A DNA stretch of 64,000 bases from Rhodococcus pyridinivorans. Its GTDB lineage: Bacteria > Actinomycetota > Actinomycetes > Mycobacteriales > Mycobacteriaceae. The DNA lies in contig NZ_FNRX01000002.1 of the NCBI RefSeq assembly GCF_900105195.1, positions 4,340,001 to 4,404,000 of the forward strand, in the 5' to 3' direction. The notes under the pieces are model-generated. The model was not told the origin of the DNA, made no database searches, and saw only the letters and a list, made by a program, of their open reading frames with translations. Numbering within the stretch: the first letter of the stretch is position 1; each line of letters begins with the position of its first letter. This document shows, piece after piece, positions 54,945 to 63,812 of this stretch. Made by a program: the position numbers and the translations under genes.

Positions 54945-55547
54945 ATGCCCCCACCCCCGAAAGCGGTCTGGCGTGACCGCATTCTTACAGCTCGGCGCGA
55001 GCTGAGTGCTGCGAGGCGCAGAATCGAGGACACCGCGCTCGCCACGGTGGCCTCGACGCTGGCCCCGGCGGGGTCGATGGTGTGCGCATATGTGCCCGTG
55101 GGTTCGGAGCCCGGATCGATCGCGCTCCTCGACGCTCTGACCGAGGCCGGAACGACGGTGCTCGTCCCGGTGACCCGCACCGGCGAACCGTTGTCGTGGG
55201 CCCGCTACATGGGCGAGAAGACGCTGATGGCGGCCGATTTCGGGCTGCGCGAGCCGGGTGGTGAGATCTTCCCGCCCGAGGCGGTGGCGAAGGCTCACAC
55301 GGTGCTCGTCCCGGCCCTGGCGGTGGACGCGCGGGGCGTGCGGCTCGGCCGCGGCGCCGGCTTCTACGACCGCACCTTGCACCTCGCCTCACCCGAGGCC
55401 GTGATCATCGCGGTGGTCCGCGATGAAGAGCTCGTCGACGAACTCCCCGAGGACCCCCACGACATCCGTATGGGATGGGCGCTGACACCCGGGAAAGGGC
55501 TGGTCCGGCTCGGTAGCGGCGACCGTGCGGAACAACACACTCCCTAG
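54945..55547 (+). CDS. 5-formyltetrahydrofolate cyclo-ligase
   Basis: Converts 5-formyl-THF to 5,10-methenyl-THF with ATP. The 200-residue protein has KAVWRDRILTARREL, VCAYVPVGSEPG, AVDARGVRLGRGAGFYDRTL (GxGxGFYD, substrate/ATP loop) and the C-terminal DIRMGWALTPG. Divergent from galU, 61 bp apart. Matches Rv0992c in position. Confidence 0.93.
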   Translation: MPPPPKAVWRDRILTARRELSAARRRIEDTALATVASTLAPAGSMVCAYVPVGSEPGSIALLDALTEAGTTVLVPVTRTGEPLSWARYMGEKTLMAADFGLREPGGEIFPPEAVAKAHTVLVPALAVDARGVRLGRGAGFYDRTLHLASPEAVIIAVVRDEELVDELPEDPHDIRMGWALTPGKGLVRLGSGDRAEQHTP

Positions 55548-55631
55548 CGCTGTTGGCACTGTCGGCGGTAGAGTGCCAAAACTGCAGTACGACGAATACT
55601 GCGGTTCGACGAACTGGCGGAGGATCAACCG

Positions 55632-55919
55632 GTGCCCACCTACTCATATGCCTGCACGGCCTGCGACAACAAGTTCGACATCGTGCAGTCCTTCAGTGAC
55701 GACTCCCTGACCGAATGCCCGCAGTGCGAGGGCAAGCTGCGCAAGCTCTTCAACTCGGTCGGCATCGTGTTCAAGGGCAGCGGCTTCTACCGCACCGACT
55801 CCCGCAGCGGCAGCACCGCGAGCGAATCCGCGTCGACGAGCTCGACCAGCTCCTCGTCGAGCGACAGCAGCTCGTCGTCGAGCAGCACGTCCTCGGCTCC
55901 GGCGGCCGCCGCGAGCTGA
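55632..55919 (+). CDS. FmdB-type zinc-ribbon protein
   Basis: A 95-residue protein. The first 50 residues are the FmdB zinc ribbon: PTYSYACTACDNKFDIVQSF and CPQCEGKLRKLFNSVGIVFKGSGFY, with two CxxC pairs, followed by a tail of over 35 Ser/Thr/Ala residues. Function is unknown; related to amidase regulator FmdB. GTG 55632 after GGAGGA-type sequence; equivalent to Rv0991c. Confidence 0.92.
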   Translation: MPTYSYACTACDNKFDIVQSFSDDSLTECPQCEGKLRKLFNSVGIVFKGSGFYRTDSRSGSTASESASTSSTSSSSSDSSSSSSSTSSAPAAAAS

Positions 55920-56022
55920 CCTCCGGACTCCTTTGTCCACAGGCGGTCGAGTCATCCACAGACCGCCGTCTCCGAGGGTTCATCGGGGCCGACAGAGCAT
56001 CCCCACCTTCTAGGTTCGGGGC

Positions 56023-56748
56023 ATGCCCGTCGGCCCTTTCTCGTTCCTCCAGCGTGAGCGCGCGCATCCGCACCACTCGCGCTCCTCTGCGGGTGCCTCG
56101 CTGCAGCCCACCTTCCCCGACCGGTTCGTCGAACTCCTCCGCCCCGGCTGGTTGCGCATCGTCCGGGCCCGCCGGATCGCGGCCGGACTCCTCGCCGTCC
56201 TCGCGGTGATCCTCGCGCTGCGCGGCGACCCCGACACCGATCGTGTGGGTGTCGTTGTCGCGGCTCACGATCTCGCGCCCGGGCACACCCTCACGGCCGA
56301 CGACGTCGCTCACGTGGAGCGCGATCGGTCCACTGTGGTCGCCGGGACCCTGCACGACATCGACGACGCCGTGGGCCACACTCTCGCCGGCCCTGTGCCG
56401 GCCGGTGAACCCCTCGTGGACACCCGCCTTCTCGGTCCTCGTCTCGCCGCAGTCGCCACCGGCTCCACCGAGGCCCGCGTAGTGCCCATCCGCCTCGCCG
56501 ATGCCGGGGTGAGCGAACTGCTCCGTGAGGGCGACCGCGTCGATGTCCTGACGGTGACGGAGACCGAAGAGGGACCCCTGCCCGGCGCCCACGTCCTCGC
56601 CCGGGGTGCGGTGGTGGTGCTGGCCGAATCCGACAGGCCGGCGCGGGATCGGAACGAGCGGGTCGTGCTGGTCGCGCTGGAGCCCGAACCTGCCACGGCG
56701 GTCGCAGCGGCGTCACTCGTCAGCGCTCTGACCGTCACACTGCACTGA
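56023..56748 (+). CDS. SAF-domain membrane-anchored protein
   Basis: A 241-residue protein with a basic N-terminus, a membrane segment (ARRIAAGLLAVLAVILALRG, about 48-67) and an extracytoplasmic SAF/FlgA-like domain (VGVVVAAHDLAPGHTLTADDVAHVERD...AGPVPAGEPLVDTRLL). Such proteins include CpaB/RcpC pilus-assembly factors, but no pilus genes are present. Position matches Rv0990c. Start ATG 56023. Confidence 0.75.
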   Translation: MPVGPFSFLQRERAHPHHSRSSAGASLQPTFPDRFVELLRPGWLRIVRARRIAAGLLAVLAVILALRGDPDTDRVGVVVAAHDLAPGHTLTADDVAHVERDRSTVVAGTLHDIDDAVGHTLAGPVPAGEPLVDTRLLGPRLAAVATGSTEARVVPIRLADAGVSELLREGDRVDVLTVTETEEGPLPGAHVLARGAVVVLAESDRPARDRNERVVLVALEPEPATAVAAASLVSALTVTLH

Positions 56749-56873
56749 GCATCCGCTCGTTTCCCCAGCGCAATCGCCACCCGTAACCGACCTCGCGGTT
56801 TATCGTGTGAACGTCCGTGTGACCTACCTCATGTGAGCGGCTCCGGCGGACAGGCCGCGAGAAGGAGCACACC

Positions 56874-57305
56874 ATGCTGAAGGGCTTCAAGGACTTCATA
56901 CTCAGGGGCAACGTCCTCGATCTCGCCGTCGCGGTCGTGGTCGGTGCGGCATTCACCGCTATCGTCACAGCGTTCACCGCGAACATCATCGAGCCGCTCA
57001 TCAGCGCGGTGGGCGGCGACAACGAGATGGGCTGGGGCTTCGAGATCGTGAGCGGCAACCCGGAGACCTTCGTGAACATCGGCGCGGTGATCTCCGCGAT
57101 CATCAACTTCATCATCATCGCCGCGGTCGTGTATTTCGTGCTCATCGTCCCCGCCAACGCGGCGAAGAAGAAGTTCGTCACCGAACCGGAGGACAAGCAG
57201 GCCAGCGCCGAGGACCTGCTCATCCAGATCCGCGACATCCTCGAGGCACAGGCCGGCCAGGCTACTCAGGGCGCTCACGCCAAACCCAACCCGGGAATCG
57301 AGTAG
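56874..57305 (+). CDS. mscL: large-conductance mechanosensitive channel MscL (copy 2)
   Basis: A 143-residue MscL closely similar to the copy at 46690: MLKGFKDFILRGN, LDLAVAVVVGAAFTAIVTAF (TM1), GGDNEMGWGFEIVSGNPETFVNIG, TM2 and an acidic helix QASAEDLLIQIRDILEAQ. This is the position of M. tuberculosis mscL (Rv0985c), so it is the ancestral copy and 46690 the extra one. ATG 56874 follows GAGAAGGAG. Confidence 0.96.
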   Translation: MLKGFKDFILRGNVLDLAVAVVVGAAFTAIVTAFTANIIEPLISAVGGDNEMGWGFEIVSGNPETFVNIGAVISAIINFIIIAAVVYFVLIVPANAAKKKFVTEPEDKQASAEDLLIQIRDILEAQAGQATQGAHAKPNPGIE

Positions 57306-57321
57306 GTGGTCGACGACGAAA

Positions 57322-57360
57322 AAGACCGGGCCCGCTCGAGATTCGAGCGAGCCCGGTCTT
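57322..57360. terminator. 18-bp bidirectional terminator between mscL and porin genes
   Basis: Arms 57322-57339 and 57343-57360 pair over 18 bp with one mismatch around a 3-nt loop. It has A-rich and T-rich ends and lies between convergent mscL and mspA, so it can stop both. Confidence 0.9.
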
Positions 57361-57394
57361 GTCGTGCTGTGTTCGGCCTGAGCCGGACGTCTAC

Positions 57395-58033
57395 TTAGAC
57401 GGTCCAGGGAGCGCCGTAGGTGGTGACGTTGTCGCCGTTGGCCGTGATGGCGCGGACGAACGGACGGACCTGGACGGCGCCGAGGACGCCGGAGGCCGTG
57501 CCGTGGACGTTGGAGAACTGAACGGTCTTGAAATCACCGTCGAACTCGCCCTCGGCGACGACGAGCTCCTCGATGCCCGGAGCCGGGGTCAGCTCGAGCT
57601 CGGCGTAGGCCTGCGGAAGGATGTCGGTGACCGTGGCGGATGCGCCGTCCTTGGCACTCAGTCCGACCTCGAGCTGCGGGGTGGAGTAGGTGACACCGAT
57701 GGCACCGTCGATGCTGCCTGCCCAGGCGAACTGGTAGCCGAACTGGAAGGTGGTGCCCTCGGCGTCGGCAGCGCCCTCACCGAGAAGGTTGGCGGTGCCG
57801 CGGCCGTTGTGGAAGAACTCGCGGTTGAACGGGCTGCCACCGAGGGCCGGAACACCCTGGATGAAGGTGTCTTCCTGGGTCACGACGACCTCGAGGCCGT
57901 CGGAGACGATGCGGTTCTGGTCGTTGACCTCGGCCGAAGCGGCGCCCGAGGCACCGAGCACCAGACCGAGGACGGCGGCACCGGCGACGGTGGCGTTACG
58001 AGCGGCCTTGAAGCCACGCGACTTGATTCCCAT
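57395..58033 (-). CDS. MspA-family outer-membrane porin
   Basis: A 212-residue MspA-type porin for the mycolate outer membrane. A Sec signal peptide ends near ASGAASA (residue 34). The mature part contains TQEDTFIQGVPALGGSPFNREFFHNGRG, FQFGYQFAWAGSIDGAIGVTY and HGTASGVLGAVQVRPFVRAI...TTYGAPW, the MspA pattern. The constriction turn (SAKDGASATVTD) is short, as in normal MspA. Octamers form a hydrophilic pore. It is 53 bp downstream of a second porin on the same strand and likely cotranscribed. Confidence 0.93.
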   Translation of the reverse strand: MGIKSRGFKAARNATVAGAAVLGLVLGASGAASAEVNDQNRIVSDGLEVVVTQEDTFIQGVPALGGSPFNREFFHNGRGTANLLGEGAADAEGTTFQFGYQFAWAGSIDGAIGVTYSTPQLEVGLSAKDGASATVTDILPQAYAELELTPAPGIEELVVAEGEFDGDFKTVQFSNVHGTASGVLGAVQVRPFVRAITANGDNVTTYGAPWTV

Positions 58034-58086
58034 GATTACTCCGTTTGTGGTGGTGGGGATTTCTTGCGGGATGGCGCGGAGCAGGA

Positions 58087-58896
58087 CTAGAGGGTCCAGA
58101 CCTGGCCGTAGGTGGTGACGTTGTCGCCGTTGTCGGTGATCACGCGGACGAACGGACGGACGGAGACCGGACCGATGACGCCGGTCGCAGCACCGTGGAC
58201 ATTGGCGATCTGGACTTCCTTGTAATCGCCGTCGAACTCACCCTCAGCCACGACGATTTCTTCGATGCCAGGAGCCTGACTCAGTTCGATGCCAGCAGTA
58301 ACCTGAGGCAGAATGCTGCCCACGCCGATGTCGGTGGACTGGTGCTCATACTCGCCACCATCCTCGATAACGGTCCAGAGCTTCTTGCCGTCCTTAGTGC
58401 CGTCGACGGTGGCCTGGACTCGCTTCTCTTCGTCCACGACGACGCCCGAGTAGTCGACGTATTCGCCAGCAGGGTTCGTCAGCCAGACTTCCTCGACCGT
58501 GTCCGAATAGCCATAACCGAGGTCAGTGCCAAGCTCAGGAGAAGTCCAATTGAAGCCGATTGCCCCGTCGACGGATGCCGTCCACGCGACCTGGTAGCCG
58601 AACTGGAAGGTCGAACCCTCGAAGTCCGCCGCCTCGGGACCGACGATGTTGGCGATTCCGCGGCCGTTGTGGAACCACTCACGGCTCAGCGGGCTGCCAC
58701 CGATCGGGGGCACACCGTTGATGAAGGTGTCCTCCTGCGTGACGATGACCTCGTGGCCGTTGGAGACGATCCGGTTCTGGTCGTTGACCTCGGCACCTGC
58801 GGCGCCGGCCGATCCGAGAACCAGACCGGCCACAGCAGCTGCTGCCACCGTGGCGTTGCGGGTGGCCCGGAAGCCACGTCGCGTCTGAATCTTCAT
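58087..58896 (-). CDS. MspA-family porin with a large insertion
   Basis: A 269-residue MspA-type porin, 57 residues longer than its neighbour but otherwise closely alike: TQEDTFINGVPPIGGSPLSREWFHNGRG, FQFGYQVAWTASVDGAIGFNW, HGAATGVIGPVSVRPFVRVI and TTYGQVW. The signal peptide ends near AGA (residue 35). The extra residues (about 127-188; EEVWLTNPAGEYVDYSGVVV then DEEKRVQATVDGTKDGKKLW) replace the short constriction turn. Their DNA (about 58333-58518) is lower in GC. ATG 58896 has GAGG upstream. First gene of a two-porin unit. Confidence 0.92.
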   Translation of the reverse strand: MKIQTRRGFRATRNATVAAAAVAGLVLGSAGAAGAEVNDQNRIVSNGHEVIVTQEDTFINGVPPIGGSPLSREWFHNGRGIANIVGPEAADFEGSTFQFGYQVAWTASVDGAIGFNWTSPELGTDLGYGYSDTVEEVWLTNPAGEYVDYSGVVVDEEKRVQATVDGTKDGKKLWTVIEDGGEYEHQSTDIGVGSILPQVTAGIELSQAPGIEEIVVAEGEFDGDYKEVQIANVHGAATGVIGPVSVRPFVRVITDNGDNVTTYGQVWTL

Positions 58897-58988
58897 GAAT
58901 GCCTCATCCGTTCTCTGCGTGCCGGGTTGCGCACCGCGTCCGACAACAAGTGGTCGCCCTGTCGCCCGCGGGCCGCTGTCCACAGCGA

Positions 58989-59017
58989 ACACACCGGCGG
59001 ATCACCCGTCGGTGTGT
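58989..59017 (-). promoter_or_regulatory. inverted repeat upstream of the porin genes
   Basis: ACACACCG (58989-58996) and CGGTGTGT (59010-59017) are perfect 8-bp arms about 93 bp before the porin start. It could be a leader hairpin or an operator. Confidence 0.4.
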
Positions 59018-59062
59018 CGGTACGTCCATCGTCCGCACGGTTTTGCTTTACCGATTCGTGAC

Positions 59063-59090
59063 CGAGCCCAGGCCGTGAAGCCTGGGCTCG
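59063..59090 (-). terminator. 11-bp hairpin after a small minus-strand ORF
   Basis: Arms 59063-59073 and 59080-59090 pair perfectly around CGTGAA. It is 24 bp after the stop of the small ORF at 59115, which supports that ORF being transcribed. Confidence 0.7.
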
Positions 59091-59114
59091 ACCGGTTTGA
59101 ACCTGAGAGGGAGA

Positions 59115-59300
59115 TTAGACCGTGACCATTTCTGGAGCAACGCCTAGCTTTCGTAACGCTCCGGTATAGGCGCGGTGCAGGCCACACGCCCAGCGATTCA
59201 CCGAAGCGGGCAAACCGGACGCTTTTCGGGGTGGAATATGTAACCCGGGATTACACGTACATGACCCGTCCACCGCCACATCGGCGCAGGTAGAAGCCAC
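59115..59300 (-). CDS. small protein of unknown function, possible
   Basis: A 61-codon frame ending in TAA, followed by a hairpin. The C-terminal half (PASVNRWACGLHRAYTGALR, then KLGVAPEMVTV) looks like a folded helical segment, while the N-terminal part is less protein-like and a TGTAA-N7-TTACA palindrome (59239-59255) lies within it, so the real start may be downstream. I do not recognise a family. The rest of the gap, 59301-59470, holds no convincing gene. Confidence 0.4.
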   Translation of the reverse strand: MASTCADVAVDGSCTCNPGLHIPPRKASGLPASVNRWACGLHRAYTGALRKLGVAPEMVTV

Positions 59301-59470
59301 ATATTTAGTGCACCCGGAGTGCAGGACGAAATGCCTTCTGTGACTGGAAACACAGATTCAAAAGATCGCGCGGACCAGATGGAGATGAACGGACCGTTGC
59401 GGCGACGTTTCGTTGCGGTCGACAACGGGTTGGAATCCGGTTGAGCGCAACTCGACATCAGTGATACAGA

Positions 59471-59680
59471 TCACCCACCGGAATGGTGCGGAGGCACCTG
59501 CCTGCGCAGCCATTCATCCGAGTCGCCACCGCCGGAGTCGTTCTCGCCGCGTTCGTCGCGTGTCGTCTCGGGAAGTACATCCCCGAAGATGCGCGCCAGC
59601 CGTGCCCGGTCGATCCGGGCACGGCTCTGCTGCTGCTCGCCGGTCACCTCGTCGTGCGAGTGATCACGGTCGTCGGACAC
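59471..59680 (-). CDS. small conserved protein downstream of moaB
   Basis: A 69-residue hydrophilic protein. The middle (ARIDRARLARIFGDVLPETTRD) is helical and the tail DSDEWLRRQVPPHHSGG is typical of short proteins found after moaB in related actinobacteria (recalled, not searched). GTG 59680 follows an SD (GGAGGAG) that lies in the last codons of moaB, so it is translated with that gene. Role unknown. Confidence 0.7.
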   Translation of the reverse strand: MSDDRDHSHDEVTGEQQQSRARIDRARLARIFGDVLPETTRDERGENDSGGGDSDEWLRRQVPPHHSGG

Positions 59681-59687
59681 GGCGTCG

Positions 59688-60263
59688 TCACTCCTCCATC
59701 CAGGACAACTCTTCGATGACGTGTGCGGCGAGAGGCAACAACGTCGCCATCCCGTCGCGGATGGCGGGACGCGACGACGCGAGGTTCACCACGAGCGTCG
59801 ATCCGGAGACTCCCACGAGACCGCGGGAGAGGCCGGCGTCGACGGCGCCCGACGCCAGGCCCGACGAACGCAGCGCCTCGGCGATGCCGCGGATCTCATG
59901 ATCGAGTACGTCCTCGGTCGCGTCGGGAGTCACATCGCGCGGGGTGACACCGGTGCCACCGACGGAGATCACCAGGTCGACGCCGCCGATCACTGCGGTA
60001 TTGAGTGCATTTCGGATCTCGACCTCGTCGGCAGCGACCGTGACGACACCGTCGACGGCGAAGCCACCTTCGACGAGAAGCTCCGTGACGAGCGGGCCCG
60101 CGGAGTCCGGACTGTCGCCGTGGGAGACGCGATCGTCGACGACGACGACGAGTGCGCGGCCTTTTCTGGGAGCTTCGAGTTCCATGAGGTCCACGGTAGT
60201 TTGCGGCTCGAAAGCATGCGGCTCTTGTACCGGAATGTGAGCTATGTCCATGTCGTTCCTCAT
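59688..60263 (-). CDS. moaB: MoaB/Mog-like molybdopterin-binding protein
   Basis: A 191-residue MogA/MoaB-fold protein. GRALVVVVDDRVSHGDSPDSAGPLV (substrate loop) and VDLVISVGGTGVTPRDVTPDATEDVL (the GGTGxxxRD motif) are clear, then RGLVGVSGSTLVVNLASSRPAI. It likely adenylates molybdopterin or has a related role. ATG 60263 overlaps the pepD stop (ATGA). Corresponds to moaB2 in M. tuberculosis; an extra 30-residue lead precedes the domain. Confidence 0.88.
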   Translation of the reverse strand: MRNDMDIAHIPVQEPHAFEPQTTVDLMELEAPRKGRALVVVVDDRVSHGDSPDSAGPLVTELLVEGGFAVDGVVTVAADEVEIRNALNTAVIGGVDLVISVGGTGVTPRDVTPDATEDVLDHEIRGIAEALRSSGLASGAVDAGLSRGLVGVSGSTLVVNLASSRPAIRDGMATLLPLAAHVIEELSWMEE

Positions 60264-61474
60264 CGTCCGGCCGAATCCGACGCAGTCACCACGTCGACTG
60301 TGGTCTCGTTGCCGTCGGGCGTCTTGTAGGTGATCTTCACGGTGTCCCCCGGCGCGCGGGAGCGGATCGCGGCGATGAGCGAGTCGCCGTCGGTCACGAC
60401 CCGATCGTCGATCCGGACGATGATCGCGTTGTCGGGGATTCCGGCTCGGTCGGCCGGCCCGTCGGGCACGACCTCCACGACGCGCGCACCGTAGGCGTCG
60501 TCCCGGGACGGAACCTGGACACCGATGATCGCGTGCGTCGCCTTACCCGTGTCGACGAGTTCCTGCGCGACACGCCGGGCCTGTTCGACGGGGATCGCGA
60601 AACCGAGGCCGATCGAACCCGACTGTCCGCCGGCCGTGGCGATCGCGGTGTTGATGCCGACGAGGCGGCCTTCCATGTCGACCAGCGCACCGCCGGAGTT
60701 GCCGGGGTTGATCGCCGCGTCGGTCTGGATCGCGTCGATGACCGACGCCTGATTGGCGTTGTCCCCGCTCGTGGACACGGGCCGGTTGAGTGCGGACACG
60801 ATGCCCGCCGTCACGGTGCTCTGCAGTCCGAGCGGTGATCCGACGGCCACGACCTCCTGGCCTACCGCGAGATTCTCCGAACTACCGAGTTCGATGGGAG
60901 TGAGATCGGTGCGCCCTTCGGTCCGGATGACAGCGATGTCCGACACCGCATCCGCACCGACGACCGTCGCCGGCGCGGTGGACCCGTCCGAGAAGAAGAC
61001 CGTCAGTTGCGCCCCCTGACCTCCACCCGCCACGACGTGGTTGTTGGTGAGGATCAATCCGTCCGACGACAGGACCACGCCCGACCCTTCACCCGCGCCG
61101 GTGCGTCCTGCGACCTCGATCCGCACGACGCTCGGCACGACCTTGTCGGCGACGGCCTGCACGCTGCCCTCGGGGGCAGCGGCGACCGACTGGGTATCGG
61201 GCTTCGGAGCGTCGAGGGAGTTGACGACCGGTCCGGACGAATCGCGCACCGACCACGCGCCGACCGCGCCACCGATGCCGCCGCTCACCAGCGCGAGCGC
61301 GATGGCCCCCACGGCGAGGGCGGAGCGACCCGGCATCCGGCCGGATCCTGCGGTCGGTGGCGGAGGTGCCGACTGCTGGGGTGTCTGCGGGTAGGGGCCG
61401 GTGTATCCGCCGGGGCCGTACGGATGGGGTTGCGGTTGCGGTGCTCCCGCGCCGCGGGTGGGGTCCTCACTCAT
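60260..61474 (-). CDS. pepD: HtrA-like serine protease PepD
   Basis: A 404-residue membrane-anchored protease with a Pro/Gln-rich cytoplasmic N-terminus (about 1-45), a membrane helix (SALAVGAIALALVSGGIGGA), the trypsin-like domain with catalytic His in TNNHVVAG, Asp in SDIAVIRTEG and Ser in GNSGGALVDM, and one PDZ domain (GARVVEVVPDGPADRAGIPD). It degrades misfolded envelope proteins and feeds back on MprAB. ATG 61474. The 167 bp upstream (61475-61641) hold no gene and may contain its promoter, to be served by MprA. Confidence 0.94.
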   Translation of the reverse strand: MSEDPTRGAGAPQPQPHPYGPGGYTGPYPQTPQQSAPPPPTAGSGRMPGRSALAVGAIALALVSGGIGGAVGAWSVRDSSGPVVNSLDAPKPDTQSVAAAPEGSVQAVADKVVPSVVRIEVAGRTGAGEGSGVVLSSDGLILTNNHVVAGGGQGAQLTVFFSDGSTAPATVVGADAVSDIAVIRTEGRTDLTPIELGSSENLAVGQEVVAVGSPLGLQSTVTAGIVSALNRPVSTSGDNANQASVIDAIQTDAAINPGNSGGALVDMEGRLVGINTAIATAGGQSGSIGLGFAIPVEQARRVAQELVDTGKATHAIIGVQVPSRDDAYGARVVEVVPDGPADRAGIPDNAIIVRIDDRVVTDGDSLIAAIRSRAPGDTVKITYKTPDGNETTVDVVTASDSAGR

Positions 61475-61641
61475 TCGTCACTTCACCTTCGTCCGCCGGG
61501 GCCACCGGACGCATACGGGTCGACGTCGGCGTGCGGTGGCCGATGATGCGGGGTGCGTCGAGCACCTCCGCGCTTCTTCGTCCAGCATGGACCGGGCAGC
61601 TGAGAGTCGCATCAGAAGTACCCGCGATTCTGCTGTCGAAT

Positions 61642-63057
61642 TCATTCGATCTCGGTGGGGTGTGTCTCTCCGTCGAGGGCCGGTGTGCCGGGCAGCACGA
61701 TGCGGATCAGCGCGCCGCCCCGATTCGACCGTTCGACGGCGATCGTCCCGCCGTGCTTCGTGACCATCTGTCGCACGATGGCCAGTCCCAGACCGGATCC
61801 CGGCATCGACCGCGCGGTCGTCGCCCGGTAGAACCGTTCGAACACCAGTTCGCGTTCCTCCTCCGGGATCCCCGGGCCGGCGTCGTCGACGGTCAGCTCC
61901 ATCAGACCGCTGGCGATCTGCCGCATGTTCACGACGACGTCTTCCCCCGCCGGGCTCCACTTGGCCGCGTTGTCGAGGACGTTGACCACGGCGCGGGTGA
62001 GTCCGGCCTGGTCGCCGAAGACGAACCACTGCTCGGTGGTGGCCCGGAACTCGATGTCGGTACGCCGTCGACGCGCACGTTCGAGGCTGCGGTCCACCAC
62101 CTCGGCGACGTCGACGACCTCGAAGACCGTCTCCGGCGCATCCTCACGAGCGAGGTCGACGAGATCGCCGACGAGCGTCGACAACTCCTCGATCTGGCCG
62201 ATGACGTCGGCCCGCAGCTCGGCCATGTCCTCGTCGGGCAGGCTCGGTGCACCGGGACGGCTCGCGGCGATGAGCAGTTCCATGTTGGTGCGCAGCGAGG
62301 TCAGTGGTGTCTTCAGTTCGTGGCCGGCGTCGGCGACCAGCCGGCTCTGCCGTTCTCGCGACTCGGCGAGCGCACGCAGCATCATGTTGAAGCTCTCGGT
62401 GAGGCGGGCGAGCTCGTCGTGCCCGGTCACCCGGATGGGCCGCAGGTCGTCGGTGCGCGCGACCCGCTCGGCGGCGGCGGTGAGCCGGGCGACGGGACGC
62501 AGACCGGTGCGGCCGACGGTCGCGCCGACGGCGGCGGCGAGCACCACCCCGCACCCGCCGACGATGAACAGCACACTCGCCAGGCGGTTGAGGATCTCGA
62601 CGGTGGGACGCAGTCGCTGCGCGATCACGACCGTGCTGCCGTCGGGCATGCGCTGGGCCAGTACGCGCTGCTGGGCGACGGTGCGCAGCGACGACTCCCG
62701 GTCGCCCTCGGCCACCGCCAGTTCGGGTTCGCCGATGGGCACCGACGAGCCCGGCGGCACGTACCTGCCGAGATCCGGGTAGATCAGGGCAACGCTGATG
62801 TCGGAGCTGTAGAGCTGGGCCCCACCGATGTAGCGCGGGTCGTAGGTGATGAGGGTGCTCGACTCGACGAGCGCGGCGGCCCGCGCCCGCAACTGGGTGT
62901 CGACCTCCGAGTACAACGCCCGCGAGACCACGGCGTAGGCCGCGATGGAGGTGACGGCGACGGCGAGCGCCACTGCGCCGGCCGCGAGAAGCGTGACGCG
63001 GATGCGCAGCGGCACCGAGCGGGTCAGGAGAAGAGGTGGTCGCATCAGGTCGCTCAC
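61642..63057 (-). CDS. mprB: sensor histidine kinase MprB
   Basis: A 471-residue sensor kinase: TM1 (about residues 20-43), an extracytoplasmic sensor domain of about 130 residues, TM2 ([21 protein letters not shown]), HAMP, the H-box [18 protein letters not shown]-box [14 protein letters not shown]1 DDAGPGIP and G2 GSGLGLAIV. It senses envelope stress. GTG 63057 overlaps the mprA stop (GTGA). Identified as MprB by linkage to mprA and pepD and by the kinase class. Confidence 0.94.
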   Translation of the reverse strand: MSDLMRPPLLLTRSVPLRIRVTLLAAGAVALAVAVTSIAAYAVVSRALYSEVDTQLRARAAALVESSTLITYDPRYIGGAQLYSSDISVALIYPDLGRYVPPGSSVPIGEPELAVAEGDRESSLRTVAQQRVLAQRMPDGSTVVIAQRLRPTVEILNRLASVLFIVGGCGVVLAAAVGATVGRTGLRPVARLTAAAERVARTDDLRPIRVTGHDELARLTESFNMMLRALAESRERQSRLVADAGHELKTPLTSLRTNMELLIAASRPGAPSLPDEDMAELRADVIGQIEELSTLVGDLVDLAREDAPETVFEVVDVAEVVDRSLERARRRRTDIEFRATTEQWFVFGDQAGLTRAVVNVLDNAAKWSPAGEDVVVNMRQIASGLMELTVDDAGPGIPEEERELVFERFYRATTARSMPGSGLGLAIVRQMVTKHGGTIAVERSNRGGALIRIVLPGTPALDGETHPTEIE

Positions 63058-63743
63058 GGCGGGGTCTCGCGCAGCACGTACCCGACGCCGCGCACCGTGT
63101 GGATCAGGCGCGGTTCCCCACCGGCCTCGGTCTTGCGTCGCAGATACCCCACGTAGACCTCGAGGGCGTTGCCGGAGGTCGGGAAGTCGTAACCCCACAC
63201 CTCCTCGAGGATGCGGCTGCGCGTGAGGACCCTCCTCGGGTTTGCCATGAGCATCTCCATCAGGGAGAACTCGGTGCGGGTGAGGCTGATCGGCCGGTCG
63301 CCGCGAGTGACCTCGCGGGTCGCAGGGTCGAGGCTGAGGTCGGCGAACCGCAGCACCTCGTCGGCGGACGAGTCCGGGTCGGGCGCGGCACGACGCAGCA
63401 GCGCCCGCAGTCGCGCGAGCAGTTCCTCGAGCGCGAACGGTTTCGGCAGGTAGTCGTCGGCCCCCGCGTCGAGACCCGCGACCCGCTCCGAGACGGAGTC
63501 GCGCGCCGTGAGGACGAGGATCGGCAGGTCGTCGCCGGTGCTGCGGAGCCGGCGGCACACTTCGAGGCCGTCGACGCGCGGCATCATGACGTCGAGCACC
63601 ATCGCATCCGGACGCGACGTCGCGACCTGTTCGAGGGCGTCCTGCCCGTCCGTCGCGAGGTCGACCGTGTATCCGTTGAAGCTCAGTGACCGGCGCAGCG
63701 ACTCCCGCACTGCACGGTCGTCGTCGACCACCAGAATGCGCAT
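63054..63743 (-). CDS. mprA: response regulator MprA
   Basis: A 229-residue OmpR-type regulator. The receiver domain has acidic DDD near residue 8, the phosphoacceptor in [12 protein letters not shown] and the Lys in [13 protein letters not shown]; the C-terminal winged helix reads [29 protein letters not shown]...[15 protein letters not shown] 63743 ([20 protein letters not shown]) is chosen; an ATG three codons earlier is possible. First gene of mprA-mprB, with pepD, moaB following. Confidence 0.95.
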   Translation of the reverse strand: MRILVVDDDRAVRESLRRSLSFNGYTVDLATDGQDALEQVATSRPDAMVLDVMMPRVDGLEVCRRLRSTGDDLPILVLTARDSVSERVAGLDAGADDYLPKPFALEELLARLRALLRRAAPDPDSSADEVLRFADLSLDPATREVTRGDRPISLTRTEFSLMEMLMANPRRVLTRSRILEEVWGYDFPTSGNALEVYVGYLRRKTEAGGEPRLIHTVRGVGYVLRETPP

Positions 63744-63812
63744 GATCACCATTGTGGCCTGCGCCTACTGAGAGCGCGCTGAGAACCCGCGGTGGCCGGC
63801 GGGCTCTACGAC

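Noticed and set aside
59483..59719. A 78-codon plus-strand frame with a hydrophobic start
   Set aside because: It overlaps the small minus-strand gene after moaB, which has an SD and a conserved-looking tail.
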